14,852 bases of DNA from contig CAMWMM010000057.1 in NCBI GenBank assembly GCA_947175285.1, positions 1 through 14,852 of the forward strand. Reading direction: 5' to 3'. Positions 7,109 to 14,736 of this stretch are shown one piece after another; the stretch's first letter is position 1, and each line of letters opens with the position of its first letter. The translations under genes and the position numbers were made by a program. The notes beneath the pieces were generated by a model. That model was not told the origin of the DNA and did not search any database. It saw only the letters and a list, made by a program, of their open reading frames with translations. This stretch comes from an uncultured Lachnospiraceae bacterium (GTDB lineage Bacteria; Bacillota_A; Clostridia; Lachnospirales; Lachnospiraceae).

Positions 7109-7936
7109 TTATTCTTTTACACTTCCTGCTGAAATACTGCTGATAATGTATTTTGAGCAGAAGCAGAACATAATAATAATCGGTACAACGGAAATTGCTA
7201 CTGTTACATAGGTAGCGCCGATATTTGTAGAAATATCTTTTACGGAATTTAAGGATGCCACCATAACCGGCAATGTCCACTTCTTGGAGTTATTTAATAA
7301 AATAAGGGGCATCAGGTAGCTGTTCCATGAACCGATGAACGCACCGATAGACATCGTAGCAATACCGGGCGCCATGATAGGAAGCGCTATCTTATGAAAA
7401 ATATAAAACTCCCCTGCTCCATCGATTCTGGGTGCCTCTAACACAGATTTCGGCATAACGGACAACACATACTGCCTTAAAAAGAATACCGTTCCCGGTG
7501 CCGCAATGGAAGGAATGATCAATGGAATATAGCTGTCAATCAAACCCATTTTTGTCATCAAATCATAAAAACCGAGCATACCAAGCTGTGAAGGTATCAT
7601 CATAAAAATAAGGATGATTGTAAAAATAGCTTTATTTCCCTTAAATTTAAAAAACGCAAAACCGTAAGCCGTAAGTGCAGAGAAATACGCTACCAAAACA
7701 GTGCTCGAAATTGCTACAAACAAACTGTTCGCAAAACCTCTGGCAATATCCAGATTATCCATAACGACCTTCCAGTTAGAAGCAAGCGATTTACCCGGCA
7801 ATATGGAGAAGCTTGTCATAATCTCATTTCCGCTTCTGGTTGCGTTAACTAACATCAGCATAAACGGGAACAAACAAAGGAAGGCTAATGCTATCAATAA
7901 AATATATAGTATGGATTTCTTAATTTTATAAGCCAT
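7109..7936 (-). CDS. CUT1-type sugar ABC transporter permease (second subunit, MalG-like)
   Basis: Integral membrane half of a carbohydrate importer, 275 aa, the usual size for MalG/LacG-type subunits. Hydrophobic helices begin at about 8-30 and continue through about 72-95, 102-125, 137-158, 188-210 and 240-265. The cytoplasmic EAA loop that docks the ATPase is seen at about 166-188 (LEAPRIDGAGEFYIFHKIAL), with the invariant Gly in DGAG; the usual EAA begins as EAP. The start ATG overlaps the TAA stop of permease 1 by one base (TAATG), with GGAGG in the proper place, so translation is probably coupled. It would pair with permease 1 and receive sugar from the lipoprotein encoded at 8963-10351. 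No ATP-binding subunit gene is in the window. Ends with TAA. Confidence 0.94.
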   Translation of the reverse strand: MAYKIKKSILYILLIALAFLCLFPFMLMLVNATRSGNEIMTSFSILPGKSLASNWKVVMDNLDIARGFANSLFVAISSTVLVAYFSALTAYGFAFFKFKGNKAIFTIILIFMMIPSQLGMLGFYDLMTKMGLIDSYIPLIIPSIAAPGTVFFLRQYVLSVMPKSVLEAPRIDGAGEFYIFHKIALPIMAPGIATMSIGAFIGSWNSYLMPLILLNNSKKWTLPVMVASLNSVKDISTNIGATYVTVAISVVPIIIMFCFCSKYIISSISAGSVKE

Positions 7937-8856
7937 TATTCATCCTCCTTTTTCGCATACATCAAGAAGTAAACCGTTACGGAGCAGATAGCAATAATAA
8001 AGAATAAGATAAATGCCAATGCACCCGCATATCCGATCTGCCTGTTCTTAAATGCCATATTATATAAATGCATAACCGCAGTATTGACTGAACGGGTCAT
8101 CTTCTGATTTCCTAATGATACCAGATATGGAATATCAAATATCTGGAGACCTCCGATCAGGGAAGTAATCGCAACGTAAAGCAAAATCGGTTTTAAAATC
8201 GGTATAGTAATCTTGGTGAATATCTTCCATCTGCCCGCACCATCAATAGATGCCGCTTCAAAATAATCACCGTTAATTCCCTGAACGCCTGCCATAAGCA
8301 TGATAAAGGAATTACCAAACCACATCCATGCGCCGATCACACCAACTACCGTTCTAAGAAGCACCGGCGTTCCCAGCCAGTCAATCTGTGTATCTGTAAT
8401 CCCCAAACCTACCAAAATCTGGTTTAAAGAACCGAACTTCCAATCTAATAAAGTCTTAAACAAAAATGCAACAGATGTAGCCGCGATCAGGTTCGGCAGA
8501 TAAAATAGCGCCCTGAAAACGCTCAGTCCTTTTATTTTGTATTTTATATCGCTGAACAATATTGTGAGCAAAAAGGCAATACCCAACTGTAATACAATAT
8601 TGATTCCCCATATTTTAATCGTATTTCCGAATGCCTCCCAGAATAGCTGATCCTTAAACACACGTTGATAATTTGTCAGTCCTGTCCAGGTAGGTATATT
8701 AAATCCGCTGTAATCCGTAAAACTCAAGTATAAGGTCCGAAGTACCGGATATATGCTGAATGTCAGAAATACGATAAGAAACGGCGCTATAAAAAGCCAT
8801 CCCATATTATCTCTTTTTTTAATACCACTTGATTTTTTCTTTTTCACTCTGCTCAC
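7936..8856 (-). CDS. CUT1-type sugar ABC transporter permease (first subunit, MalF-like)
   Basis: First membrane subunit of the carbohydrate importer, about 306 aa. A lysine-rich cytoplasmic N-terminus is followed by a first helix at about 18-40 and further helices at about 80-105, 115-138, 168-192, 222-245 and 275-298. The EAA loop is clear at 200-220 (EAASIDGAGRWKIFTKITIP). The open start is GTG at 8856; a second in-frame GTG at 8847 is preceded by AGGTGAG (8858-8852) at a short but workable spacing, whereas the 8856 start has no good ribosome binding site, so the protein may be three residues shorter. The gene follows the main solute-binding protein gene after 106 nt containing a strong stem-loop, and overlaps permease 2 by one base. 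Ends with TAA. Confidence 0.94.
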   Translation of the reverse strand: MSRVKKKKSSGIKKRDNMGWLFIAPFLIVFLTFSIYPVLRTLYLSFTDYSGFNIPTWTGLTNYQRVFKDQLFWEAFGNTIKIWGINIVLQLGIAFLLTILFSDIKYKIKGLSVFRALFYLPNLIAATSVAFLFKTLLDWKFGSLNQILVGLGITDTQIDWLGTPVLLRTVVGVIGAWMWFGNSFIMLMAGVQGINGDYFEAASIDGAGRWKIFTKITIPILKPILLYVAITSLIGGLQIFDIPYLVSLGNQKMTRSVNTAVMHLYNMAFKNRQIGYAGALAFILFFIIAICSVTVYFLMYAKKEDE

Positions 8857-8858
8857 CT
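8852..8858 (-). promoter_or_regulatory. Ribosome binding site favouring the inner GTG start of permease 1
   Basis: Minus-strand AGGTGAG lies 4-5 nt before the in-frame GTG at 8847-8845. It contains the alternative GTG (8856-8854) within itself, so the two starts exclude each other. No ATG is available nearby in the frame. Confidence 0.45.
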
Positions 8859-8914
8859 GTCTTTCTTATGAAAATATGATAGTACTGTCGTGAAACAGAT
8901 ACCCCCAAATACAG

Positions 8915-8945
8915 GGAGGATGTTCTTTGTAAAATCACATCCTCC
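8915..8945 (-). promoter_or_regulatory. Strong intercistronic stem-loop between binding-protein and permease genes
   Basis: GGAGGATGT (8915-8923) and ACATCCTCC (8937-8945) pair perfectly over 9 bp. In the minus-strand RNA the stem continues through a tandem GA/GA mismatch, usually stable as sheared pairs, and three more U-A pairs to a UAC loop. It begins 17 nt after the stop of the solute-binding protein gene. No U-run follows on the minus strand, so it is probably not a simple terminator. Such structures between binding-protein and permease genes are known to protect the upstream mRNA and give more binding protein than permease. Confidence 0.6.
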
Positions 8946-8962
8946 TTTTGCATCAATGATTC

Positions 8963-10351
8963 CTATCTGTTAACTGTGATTTCCGGGAATGTTACTTCTA
9001 CCTGCATATAGAAGTCTTCAATTGCTTCATCTTTTGTCATTTCACCTTTTTGAATCGATTCGATTGAAGAACCCCAGTAATTACCGATTGTATCATCATA
9101 TTTTGTTACAACTGAGTAATCAATGTTTTCTGCTTCTTTTAAGTAAAATTCATACGTTTTCTGATTTCCGAAAGATTCGTTTTCAAAATCCTGATTAGCT
9201 TCCAGTACTGCTTTGTTAGATACAACGTCACCATTGGAAGTCTCTAACCACCACTGTGCAGTCTCTTCATTTAAAGTACAGAATCTTACAAAGTCTGCTG
9301 CTAAATCCTGATTCTGGCTGTATGTATTTACACCGATGAAGGTACCGCCTCCAAAATATGAGCAAGGACCTGAGCAAACACCGAAGTTACCTTTGTTGTC
9401 ATTTGCATTGTCACGGACAATGAGTGCACCCCATGAAGGCAGTGAATAAGCAAAAATTTCTGTCATTTCGGAACCTTCCAGTTCAGACAAATCAGACCAT
9501 CCTGCATCTAACGGAAGCGGACCGCTCATGGACGCATACCATGCTGCTGACCATTCCGGTGCAAACGCTACTAATTCATCCTGATATAATTTCACTGCTG
9601 CATCCATGTAACCGAGTTTTGCATCTGATACCTGTAAGACACCGTCAACTACCCATGCTGAACCGGCATTTGCATACCATCTTAAGTTTCCTGAATCGGA
9701 GAAGAGACGATATCCTGCTGCCTTAACTTCTTCCGCTGTCTGTAAGATTGTATCAAAGTCTTTGAATTTCTTTGACATTTCATCCGGATCGTCTGTTCCA
9801 AATATGGTCTGTGCAAGATCACGACGATAGATGATTGCCCCCGGTGTTACCTGATAACTCAATGCTCTGAGTACGCCGTTATCGTCTTTACCTGCTTCAT
9901 ATACATAATCTACAATCTGTTCTTTCGCATCTGCTTCGAGAGCAGACAAATCAGCAAAGAATCCTGCTTCAAAGAAGTTGCCGAGCATCTGGGGCTCACC
10001 TACGATAATATCTACTTCTTCGGATTTTGCACCAAGCGCTGAAGTCAGTTTCGTGGAATAATCTGCCGGTGCGATAACCTCTACGCTTACTTCCACACCG
10101 GTCTGCTCTGAATAACGCTCTGCAAACTGTTTCAAGTCGTCTGCAAGTGTCCAGATAACCAGTTTTCCGCCGCCTGAAGTATCTGCATCTGCCGTACTTC
10201 CGGAACTTGCACTGCTTCCTGTACTTGAGCTGTCATTACTGCTGCCGCTGTTGCTGCTTCCACCGTTGTCGCTTCCACTATTTCCGCATGCTGTCATTGA
10301 TAATGCCATAGTGCCTGCAAGCAGAAGGGCTGCCATTTTTTTAATTTTCAT
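8963..10351 (-). CDS. Family 1 extracellular sugar-binding lipoprotein of the ABC transporter
   Basis: Main substrate-capture protein of the importer, 462 aa. The signal peptide has a Lys-rich start, a hydrophobic core and a lipobox ending MTAC, giving acylated Cys22. A Gly/Ser/Asn-rich flexible tether (about 23-60) follows, then the mature domain opens with KLVIWTLADDLKQFAERY, typical of family 1 (MalE-like) binding proteins, with PADYSTKLTSAL and the IIVGEPQ strand soon after. The start has an ideal AAAGGAGG ribosome binding site. Directly upstream is a promoter candidate with a perfect -10; directly downstream come a stem-loop and the two permease genes, so this is the canonical binding subunit. 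Substrate cannot be read from sequence; the neighbouring phosphorylase and GH30 enzyme suggest a beta-linked gluco-oligosaccharide. Ends with TAG. Confidence 0.93.
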   Translation of the reverse strand: MKIKKMAALLLAGTMALSMTACGNSGSDNGGSSNSGSSNDSSSTGSSASSGSTADADTSGGGKLVIWTLADDLKQFAERYSEQTGVEVSVEVIAPADYSTKLTSALGAKSEEVDIIVGEPQMLGNFFEAGFFADLSALEADAKEQIVDYVYEAGKDDNGVLRALSYQVTPGAIIYRRDLAQTIFGTDDPDEMSKKFKDFDTILQTAEEVKAAGYRLFSDSGNLRWYANAGSAWVVDGVLQVSDAKLGYMDAAVKLYQDELVAFAPEWSAAWYASMSGPLPLDAGWSDLSELEGSEMTEIFAYSLPSWGALIVRDNANDNKGNFGVCSGPCSYFGGGTFIGVNTYSQNQDLAADFVRFCTLNEETAQWWLETSNGDVVSNKAVLEANQDFENESFGNQKTYEFYLKEAENIDYSVVTKYDDTIGNYWGSSIESIQKGEMTKDEAIEDFYMQVEVTFPEITVNR

Positions 10352-10459
10352 AAAATATCCTCCTTTTTGATAAGACTGTTTTGTCTTTTTCTCTTTCTTA
10401 TGTTTCCATTATAGTTTTCCTATATCATCAAAAAAATGGTTCTTTTTTTAAAAAGGTGT
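10352..10459 (-). promoter_or_regulatory. Promoter region of the transporter operon
   Basis: The 108-nt gap between the GH30 and binding-protein genes holds a perfect TATAAT (10413-10408, minus strand). The -35 position at 17-nt spacing is just a T-run (10436-10431), so there is no recognisable -35, a pattern typical of activator-dependent promoters. Further upstream are A/T tracts that could bend DNA or act as an UP element, including a 7-bp pure A-T inverted repeat (10430-10436 and 10443-10449). GGAAAAC and GGAAACA occur 13 nt apart on either side of the -10. A small 5-bp hairpin (10372-10376 with 10383-10387) lies just before the ribosome binding site. No GC-rich terminator for the upstream GH30 gene is visible, so readthrough from it is possible. 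Confidence 0.55.
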
Positions 10460-11788
10460 CTATTTTTTATAAATACAGGTCATAATGCTATGTGCTTCTG
10501 TCACCATGCTCGAACCGATGCCTTCTTCCCTGAGTGTAATTTCTATCGGTGAGTCGGTTTTATTCAGTATCACAACGACTCTCTCGCCGTCCGGATTTAT
10601 AAAAGCAGACGTCTCCACTTTATCCGTATAACGTGAAGACAACACCTGTCTTGCACCGCGCTTTATGTATCTGCTGAAATGTCCTATATAATAGTATGGC
10701 AGGCGCTTTTCAAGCGTATTTTCTTTTGGATTACACATCATGGGCGCAGCACAGAAATTGCCTACATGGTTCGGACCGCCCTTTTCATCGAGCAGAAGGT
10801 TCCAGTCAAAAAAAGCTTCTATCCCGGCATTCAGATTTCCCAACATATCATGCGCATACATTTCGGCTTTTTGTACCTCGCCGGAGTCCGCAAAGCGGGA
10901 ATACTCCACACATCCCTCCGTAAAAAAGACTTGTTTCTCAGGATACATTCTCTTTACGGCTTCTATGGCTTCGAAATGATCTCCGGTATACCAATGTACC
11001 GCTATTCCGTCTACACATTCCCGTGCTTTCCAGTTTTTAAAAACGGCTTTTGCTCTGCTGTAAACTTCTTCCTTGTTATGGTCCCATATGAAAACCGCCA
11101 CATCGCCAAGTCCTGCGCTTCTCAGTGCCGGTATCAGACTCTCTACGGCAAATTCACCCTCTTCTTCCGGTGTGTAAACACAGGAATCCCACGTCTGCAC
11201 TGCCTCCGGCTCATTCTGCACCGTGACAGACTCTATCCGGATTCCTTCCTGTGCGTAAGCTTTAATGTACTTAACAATGTACTCAGCCCATACATCGTAA
11301 TACTCTTTCTTCAGCTTTCCGCCATGATTCATTTCTCCGTTTGTCTTCATGAAGGCCGGCGGAGACCATGGTGATGCCAGAAAATGTATGGGAGTATCGC
11401 TGGCTTTCATGGCATCTTTGATCATCGGTATCATATTCTCTTTATCATGTCCGATGTCAAAAGACTTTAACTCACTGTCGCCTTCTTCTATATAAGTATA
11501 ATTTCCCAAAGCGAAGTCACAACTGTGGATGTGGGTTCTTGCAAGATTATATCGAAGTCCCTCTTCTCCGAAATAACCTTCTATGACTTCCTTCTGCAAT
11601 GTTTCATTTAACAGGGAATAGTTATATGTGCTCGCCTCCGTAAAGGCTCCGCCGAATCCCTGAATCTGCGCTCCCGCTGCTTCGGGATAGACATTGATGA
11701 CATGCATGCAATCCGTTACCGCACCCATTACAGCATCTTTTTCCTGCCAATACTGTTTTTTTGCATCATTTGTAATAATACATTTCAT
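10460..11788 (-). CDS. Cytoplasmic GH30 family glycoside hydrolase (glucosylceramidase-like beta-glucosidase)
   Basis: Retaining beta-glycosidase of family GH30, 442 aa from the ATG at 11788. Family signatures are GFGGAFTEA near the N-terminus, SPWSPPAFMKTNG (about 139-151), the acid/base Glu193 in VQNEPEA, and the nucleophile Glu291 in FFTEGC. The (beta/alpha)8 barrel is followed by the usual small beta domain, ending near VVVILNKTDSPIEITL. There is no signal peptide, unlike many GH30 enzymes, so it should act on imported oligosaccharides. Subfamilies include beta-glucosidase, beta-1,6-glucanase, xylosidase and fucosidase activities; a gluco-specific activity is inferred from the neighbours. 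The frame also opens at a GTG (11797), but that codon directly abuts the AAGGAGG element, so the ATG nine bases later is preferred. The gene begins 14 nt after the phosphorylase stop, whose TAA touches the ribosome binding site, implying translational coupling. Ends with TAG. Confidence 0.9.
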   Translation of the reverse strand: MKCIITNDAKKQYWQEKDAVMGAVTDCMHVINVYPEAAGAQIQGFGGAFTEASTYNYSLLNETLQKEVIEGYFGEEGLRYNLARTHIHSCDFALGNYTYIEEGDSELKSFDIGHDKENMIPMIKDAMKASDTPIHFLASPWSPPAFMKTNGEMNHGGKLKKEYYDVWAEYIVKYIKAYAQEGIRIESVTVQNEPEAVQTWDSCVYTPEEEGEFAVESLIPALRSAGLGDVAVFIWDHNKEEVYSRAKAVFKNWKARECVDGIAVHWYTGDHFEAIEAVKRMYPEKQVFFTEGCVEYSRFADSGEVQKAEMYAHDMLGNLNAGIEAFFDWNLLLDEKGGPNHVGNFCAAPMMCNPKENTLEKRLPYYYIGHFSRYIKRGARQVLSSRYTDKVETSAFINPDGERVVVILNKTDSPIEITLREEGIGSSMVTEAHSIMTCIYKK

Positions 11789-11797
11789 ACTGTTCAC

Positions 11798-11804
11798 CCT
11801 CCTT
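11798..11804 (-). promoter_or_regulatory. Ribosome binding site deciding the GH30 start
   Basis: AAGGAGG at 11804-11798 on the minus strand overlaps the TAA stop of the upstream phosphorylase gene. It is 9 nt from the ATG at 11788 and 0 nt from the alternative GTG at 11797, so the ATG is the start. Confidence 0.8.
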
Positions 11805-14736
11805 AATGGATTGTAATCCGGATTTTTTCTACCATACCGTTTCTGACATCCTCTGCCGGTCTGCCGATGATTTCGGAAGTATTCGTATTCAGGATACTTC
11901 CATCCTTATATTGCAGTTCGCATCCCGTTATCTGATACTCTCCGGGAATATAGTCTTTCTTGTCTCCCATGTGATAGATTAATTTTGTTTCTCCTAAAAA
12001 GATTGCTTCTATCTCGCCGTTTTCTTCTATAAGATACGCAGGAATAGCCGGCTCCGGTTTTAAAACCAGTTCATTATTCCTTACCGTAAATGGATGCAGT
12101 CCGAACATCATTATCATCCACATATTTAAAAATTCTACGGTAGAGCCGCTAAGCCGCGCTACAAAACCTTTACCGTGATACGTTTCGTTCGGATTTTTAC
12201 TGCTGGCAATAAAGGAAGAATTTTCATAAATACTTCTGCCATATGTTTCCCTGTCAAGAAAAGGAATAGCCGCTTTATGGAAATCCCCAAAAAATTCCTC
12301 ATACATACCGGATTTTAACAGTTCCAAAAGGTATTTATATTCCATATGGAGCCAAATGGATTCGTTTTCCAGCCAGCCCGGCGTAAATGCAGTCGCTCTT
12401 CCGAGTTCATAAGAAGCATTTTCTAAAGAAGCATTGACTTTATACATGAACAATTTGTCATCGTACAGATCGCTGTTTTTTACCTGCTCATATAATTCTT
12501 TCTTCTTCGACAGTCTGTTATTTAATTTCAGATATCTGACCGGTCCTTCCAAAAATAACGGTACCATACCTATTTTAAAATCAAGCGGGACAATTCCCTC
12601 TTCACTCTCCCTATAATCCGTAATCTCATAAGTAAAATAGGTCGGCAGGATTCCCTTATTTCTGCCGCAGGCTTTATCAATACCAATCCGCACTATTGCA
12701 TACCACTTTTCTAATTTCTCCGTAAGATATGCGGAGGAAAGTGATGCAGCCGCACCTGAAAATCCCCGATAAACCTGTTCTCTGTAATTTTCTTTTGCAT
12801 CATTTATTTTGTTCCAAAAAGAAATTACCTTTTCATCATGAATGAGTGACTGTTCTTCTTCCTCCACGATCTGAGCGGTCTGTTTGATAAAATCAGCCAG
12901 TTCCTCCGACAATTCTATTTCTCTTGGATACTGTTTCAGGACCTTTATGGTATACTCTAAATTTCTTGCCAGTTCACAGCTTTCCGCCATAGAGGAGCCC
13001 AACAATGCCGGCAGTCCGTTCAGGGCATCGTACCAGCCCGGTTTTCCGCCTTCCATCTCTACGCCCATACCGCAGACATCCAGTGTTGCAAATTTCGTCA
13101 CCGATAATAAGAGCAGCTTTTCCATCAAAGTAACATAAATGACTTCTCCGCTGCCGCATCTGCCACGAAGCAGGCTGCCGTCCGTCACATCAAGTTCCTC
13201 GATTGCCGAATACTGACGGATTCCTTTATCAGTCTTTACGTAACGTCTGTAACGTTCCTTTACTTTTGCCTGCGGCATATAGTAACTATATTGCTTTGTA
13301 TAAAGGAGTTCTTCCTCTTTCTCCGGATAAACGGATAAGTAACTCTCTAACAGGTCTAAATTATATGTCCAGTGGTCAGACCAATAGCCTTCTCCGAATT
13401 TTCCGTTCACGGTATCTTCCGCTTCCTGCAAAACCGCCTGAAACGCCGCATCTTTTTCTTTCTCTTCTTTTTGCAGATAATCCAGTTCTTTGTACAATGC
13501 ACCGGGTGTAAACGGCTTAGCCAATACTGCGCACAAATGCTCTCTTACTTCCTCTGTATCCTCCTTAAATATTTCTCTCGTCTTTTCCTCCGAAAGACGA
13601 TATACAACCTTCTCCACTCCCAGCGGATTGTAACCGTCAGGCTGTATAAGACTATAGAACGTCTTAATGTTTATGTCTCCTACAAATGGTGTAAAAAAAA
13701 TGTCACATCTTCTGTTCTGGTTCACATCCCGGAAATTTCCGTTGCCCTGTGAATAAAACTCCGGCAGCATACTGAAAAAATTGTAATCCCGTTCCAGATC
13801 ACCATGTTTTCTTGAATATACATAAAATATTTTATCTTCCGTCAGTTTCATCGGATAACCGCCGCGAAGCACATTATCCATATAAGTATAGCTGCAATAA
13901 GCATCAAAATCCGGATTTGCCGTTTTGGTCTCTATATGTCTGCACAATGTCTCTACCAAAGCATCCGCTTCTTCTTTTTTTCCCTCAAAATAGGCTGCAT
14001 CAAATGTACGGTCGGCAAACACTGTAAGCACTTCCTTGCTTTCTGCCTGCCCTATCAGCTGATAGAGTACCATTTCTTCTCCCGCACCCAGCCTGCTTTG
14101 TGTCCCATAGAAGCTGCAAGGCACCAGATTGTTGCATACTTGCTTTTTCTGCAGTAATTCATCGATTCCGTTCTCATAAAATCCTACCGGTTTTTCTAAC
14201 GACAAATCATAAAAAAAAATGATTTCCGGGTCAGTAATCGCTTTTAATCTTGTACCGTCTTTTAAGCTTCCGATTGAAAAATTGCCGCCTTTTATTTCCG
14301 ATACTGCCGCAGAATCAACCGTACTCGCCCGCACCCTCATATATGGGATCTCTCCTGTCATTTCCACCTGCATCCACGCCTTAATCGTCTGCCCCATCAT
14401 TTTCATGTTTTCCTGATCCACTCCATATGGAATGCAGGCCGGCATTCCATCCAGGACTTCTAGCGCTATCGGTTCCCTGCCCGTATTGGTAATACATACT
14501 TTTCGTACCAACGCGCCGATTTTCTCTCCCGGAAGAGTAAAATAGGATACCTTAGTCATAAGTCCTTCTTCTTCGTTGTTTTCTTCCACTTGCAGACCAT
14601 TCATCATAATTGTCATACTATGCGGAATATTTTCTTCACGAAAGGGTTCCAGCACTTTACCGTTTTTTTTCAGAAAAGTACGAAAACCGGTCTTTTTTAC
14701 TGTCTGAAATGCCTGATGTGCAGGATAAAACTCCAT
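11803..14736 (-). CDS. Large clan GH-Q-like glycoside phosphorylase (GH94/GH149/GH161 type), 5' end missing or interrupted
   Basis: Predicted inverting phosphorylase that would split beta-linked gluco-oligosaccharides with phosphate to give glucose 1-phosphate, in the cytosol. From the first usable ATG the product is 977 aa. Residues 1-270 look like the N-terminal beta-sandwich, about 290-860 like an (alpha/alpha)6 barrel, and the last 110 like a C-terminal beta domain. Recognisable segments are GNFRDVNQNRR (334-343), GYWSDHWTYNLDL with D454, and GWYDALNG with D570; the last resembles the WNDxxN general-acid motif of GH94 enzymes. Automated tools often label such proteins cellobiose phosphorylase, but the length points to the 1,000-1,100 aa oligoglucan phosphorylases acting on beta-1,2 or beta-1,3 glucans. 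The reading frame clearly continues upstream of this ATG but meets an in-frame TGA at 14800-14802. The ATG at 14736 has only a weak AAGGA about 10 nt upstream. It heads the GH30 gene in one operon. Linkage specificity is not determinable here. Confidence 0.75.
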   Translation of the reverse strand: MEFYPAHQAFQTVKKTGFRTFLKKNGKVLEPFREENIPHSMTIMMNGLQVEENNEEEGLMTKVSYFTLPGEKIGALVRKVCITNTGREPIALEVLDGMPACIPYGVDQENMKMMGQTIKAWMQVEMTGEIPYMRVRASTVDSAAVSEIKGGNFSIGSLKDGTRLKAITDPEIIFFYDLSLEKPVGFYENGIDELLQKKQVCNNLVPCSFYGTQSRLGAGEEMVLYQLIGQAESKEVLTVFADRTFDAAYFEGKKEEADALVETLCRHIETKTANPDFDAYCSYTYMDNVLRGGYPMKLTEDKIFYVYSRKHGDLERDYNFFSMLPEFYSQGNGNFRDVNQNRRCDIFFTPFVGDINIKTFYSLIQPDGYNPLGVEKVVYRLSEEKTREIFKEDTEEVREHLCAVLAKPFTPGALYKELDYLQKEEKEKDAAFQAVLQEAEDTVNGKFGEGYWSDHWTYNLDLLESYLSVYPEKEEELLYTKQYSYYMPQAKVKERYRRYVKTDKGIRQYSAIEELDVTDGSLLRGRCGSGEVIYVTLMEKLLLLSVTKFATLDVCGMGVEMEGGKPGWYDALNGLPALLGSSMAESCELARNLEYTIKVLKQYPREIELSEELADFIKQTAQIVEEEEQSLIHDEKVISFWNKINDAKENYREQVYRGFSGAAASLSSAYLTEKLEKWYAIVRIGIDKACGRNKGILPTYFTYEITDYRESEEGIVPLDFKIGMVPLFLEGPVRYLKLNNRLSKKKELYEQVKNSDLYDDKLFMYKVNASLENASYELGRATAFTPGWLENESIWLHMEYKYLLELLKSGMYEEFFGDFHKAAIPFLDRETYGRSIYENSSFIASSKNPNETYHGKGFVARLSGSTVEFLNMWMIMMFGLHPFTVRNNELVLKPEPAIPAYLIEENGEIEAIFLGETKLIYHMGDKKDYIPGEYQITGCELQYKDGSILNTNTSEIIGRPAEDVRNGMVEKIRITIH

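Noticed and set aside
8915..8949. The 8915-8945 stem as a rho-independent terminator
   Set aside because: On the transcribed minus strand no T-run follows the stem. Only four T residues follow on the + strand, where no gene ends.
10430..10454. A/T-run inverted repeat as a terminator of the GH30 gene
   Set aside because: The stem is only A-T pairs with no GC, so it would be weak. It more likely contributes to promoter bending.
7017..10459. CcpA catabolite-repression (cre) sites in the intergenic gaps
   Set aside because: No sequence close to the TGWNANCGNTNWCA pattern was found in the gaps at 7017-7108, 8857-8962 or 10352-10459 by eye.
10679..11374. Open + strand frame of 231 codons opposite the GH30 gene
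   Set aside because: It lies fully antisense to a gene with clear catalytic motifs, has no ribosome binding site of note and no recognisable domain; it is a shadow frame. The other short overlapping frames were rejected for the same reason.
11789..11797. GTG at 11797 as the GH30 start
   Set aside because: It directly abuts AAGGAGG with no spacer; the ATG at 11788 has the correct 9-nt spacing.
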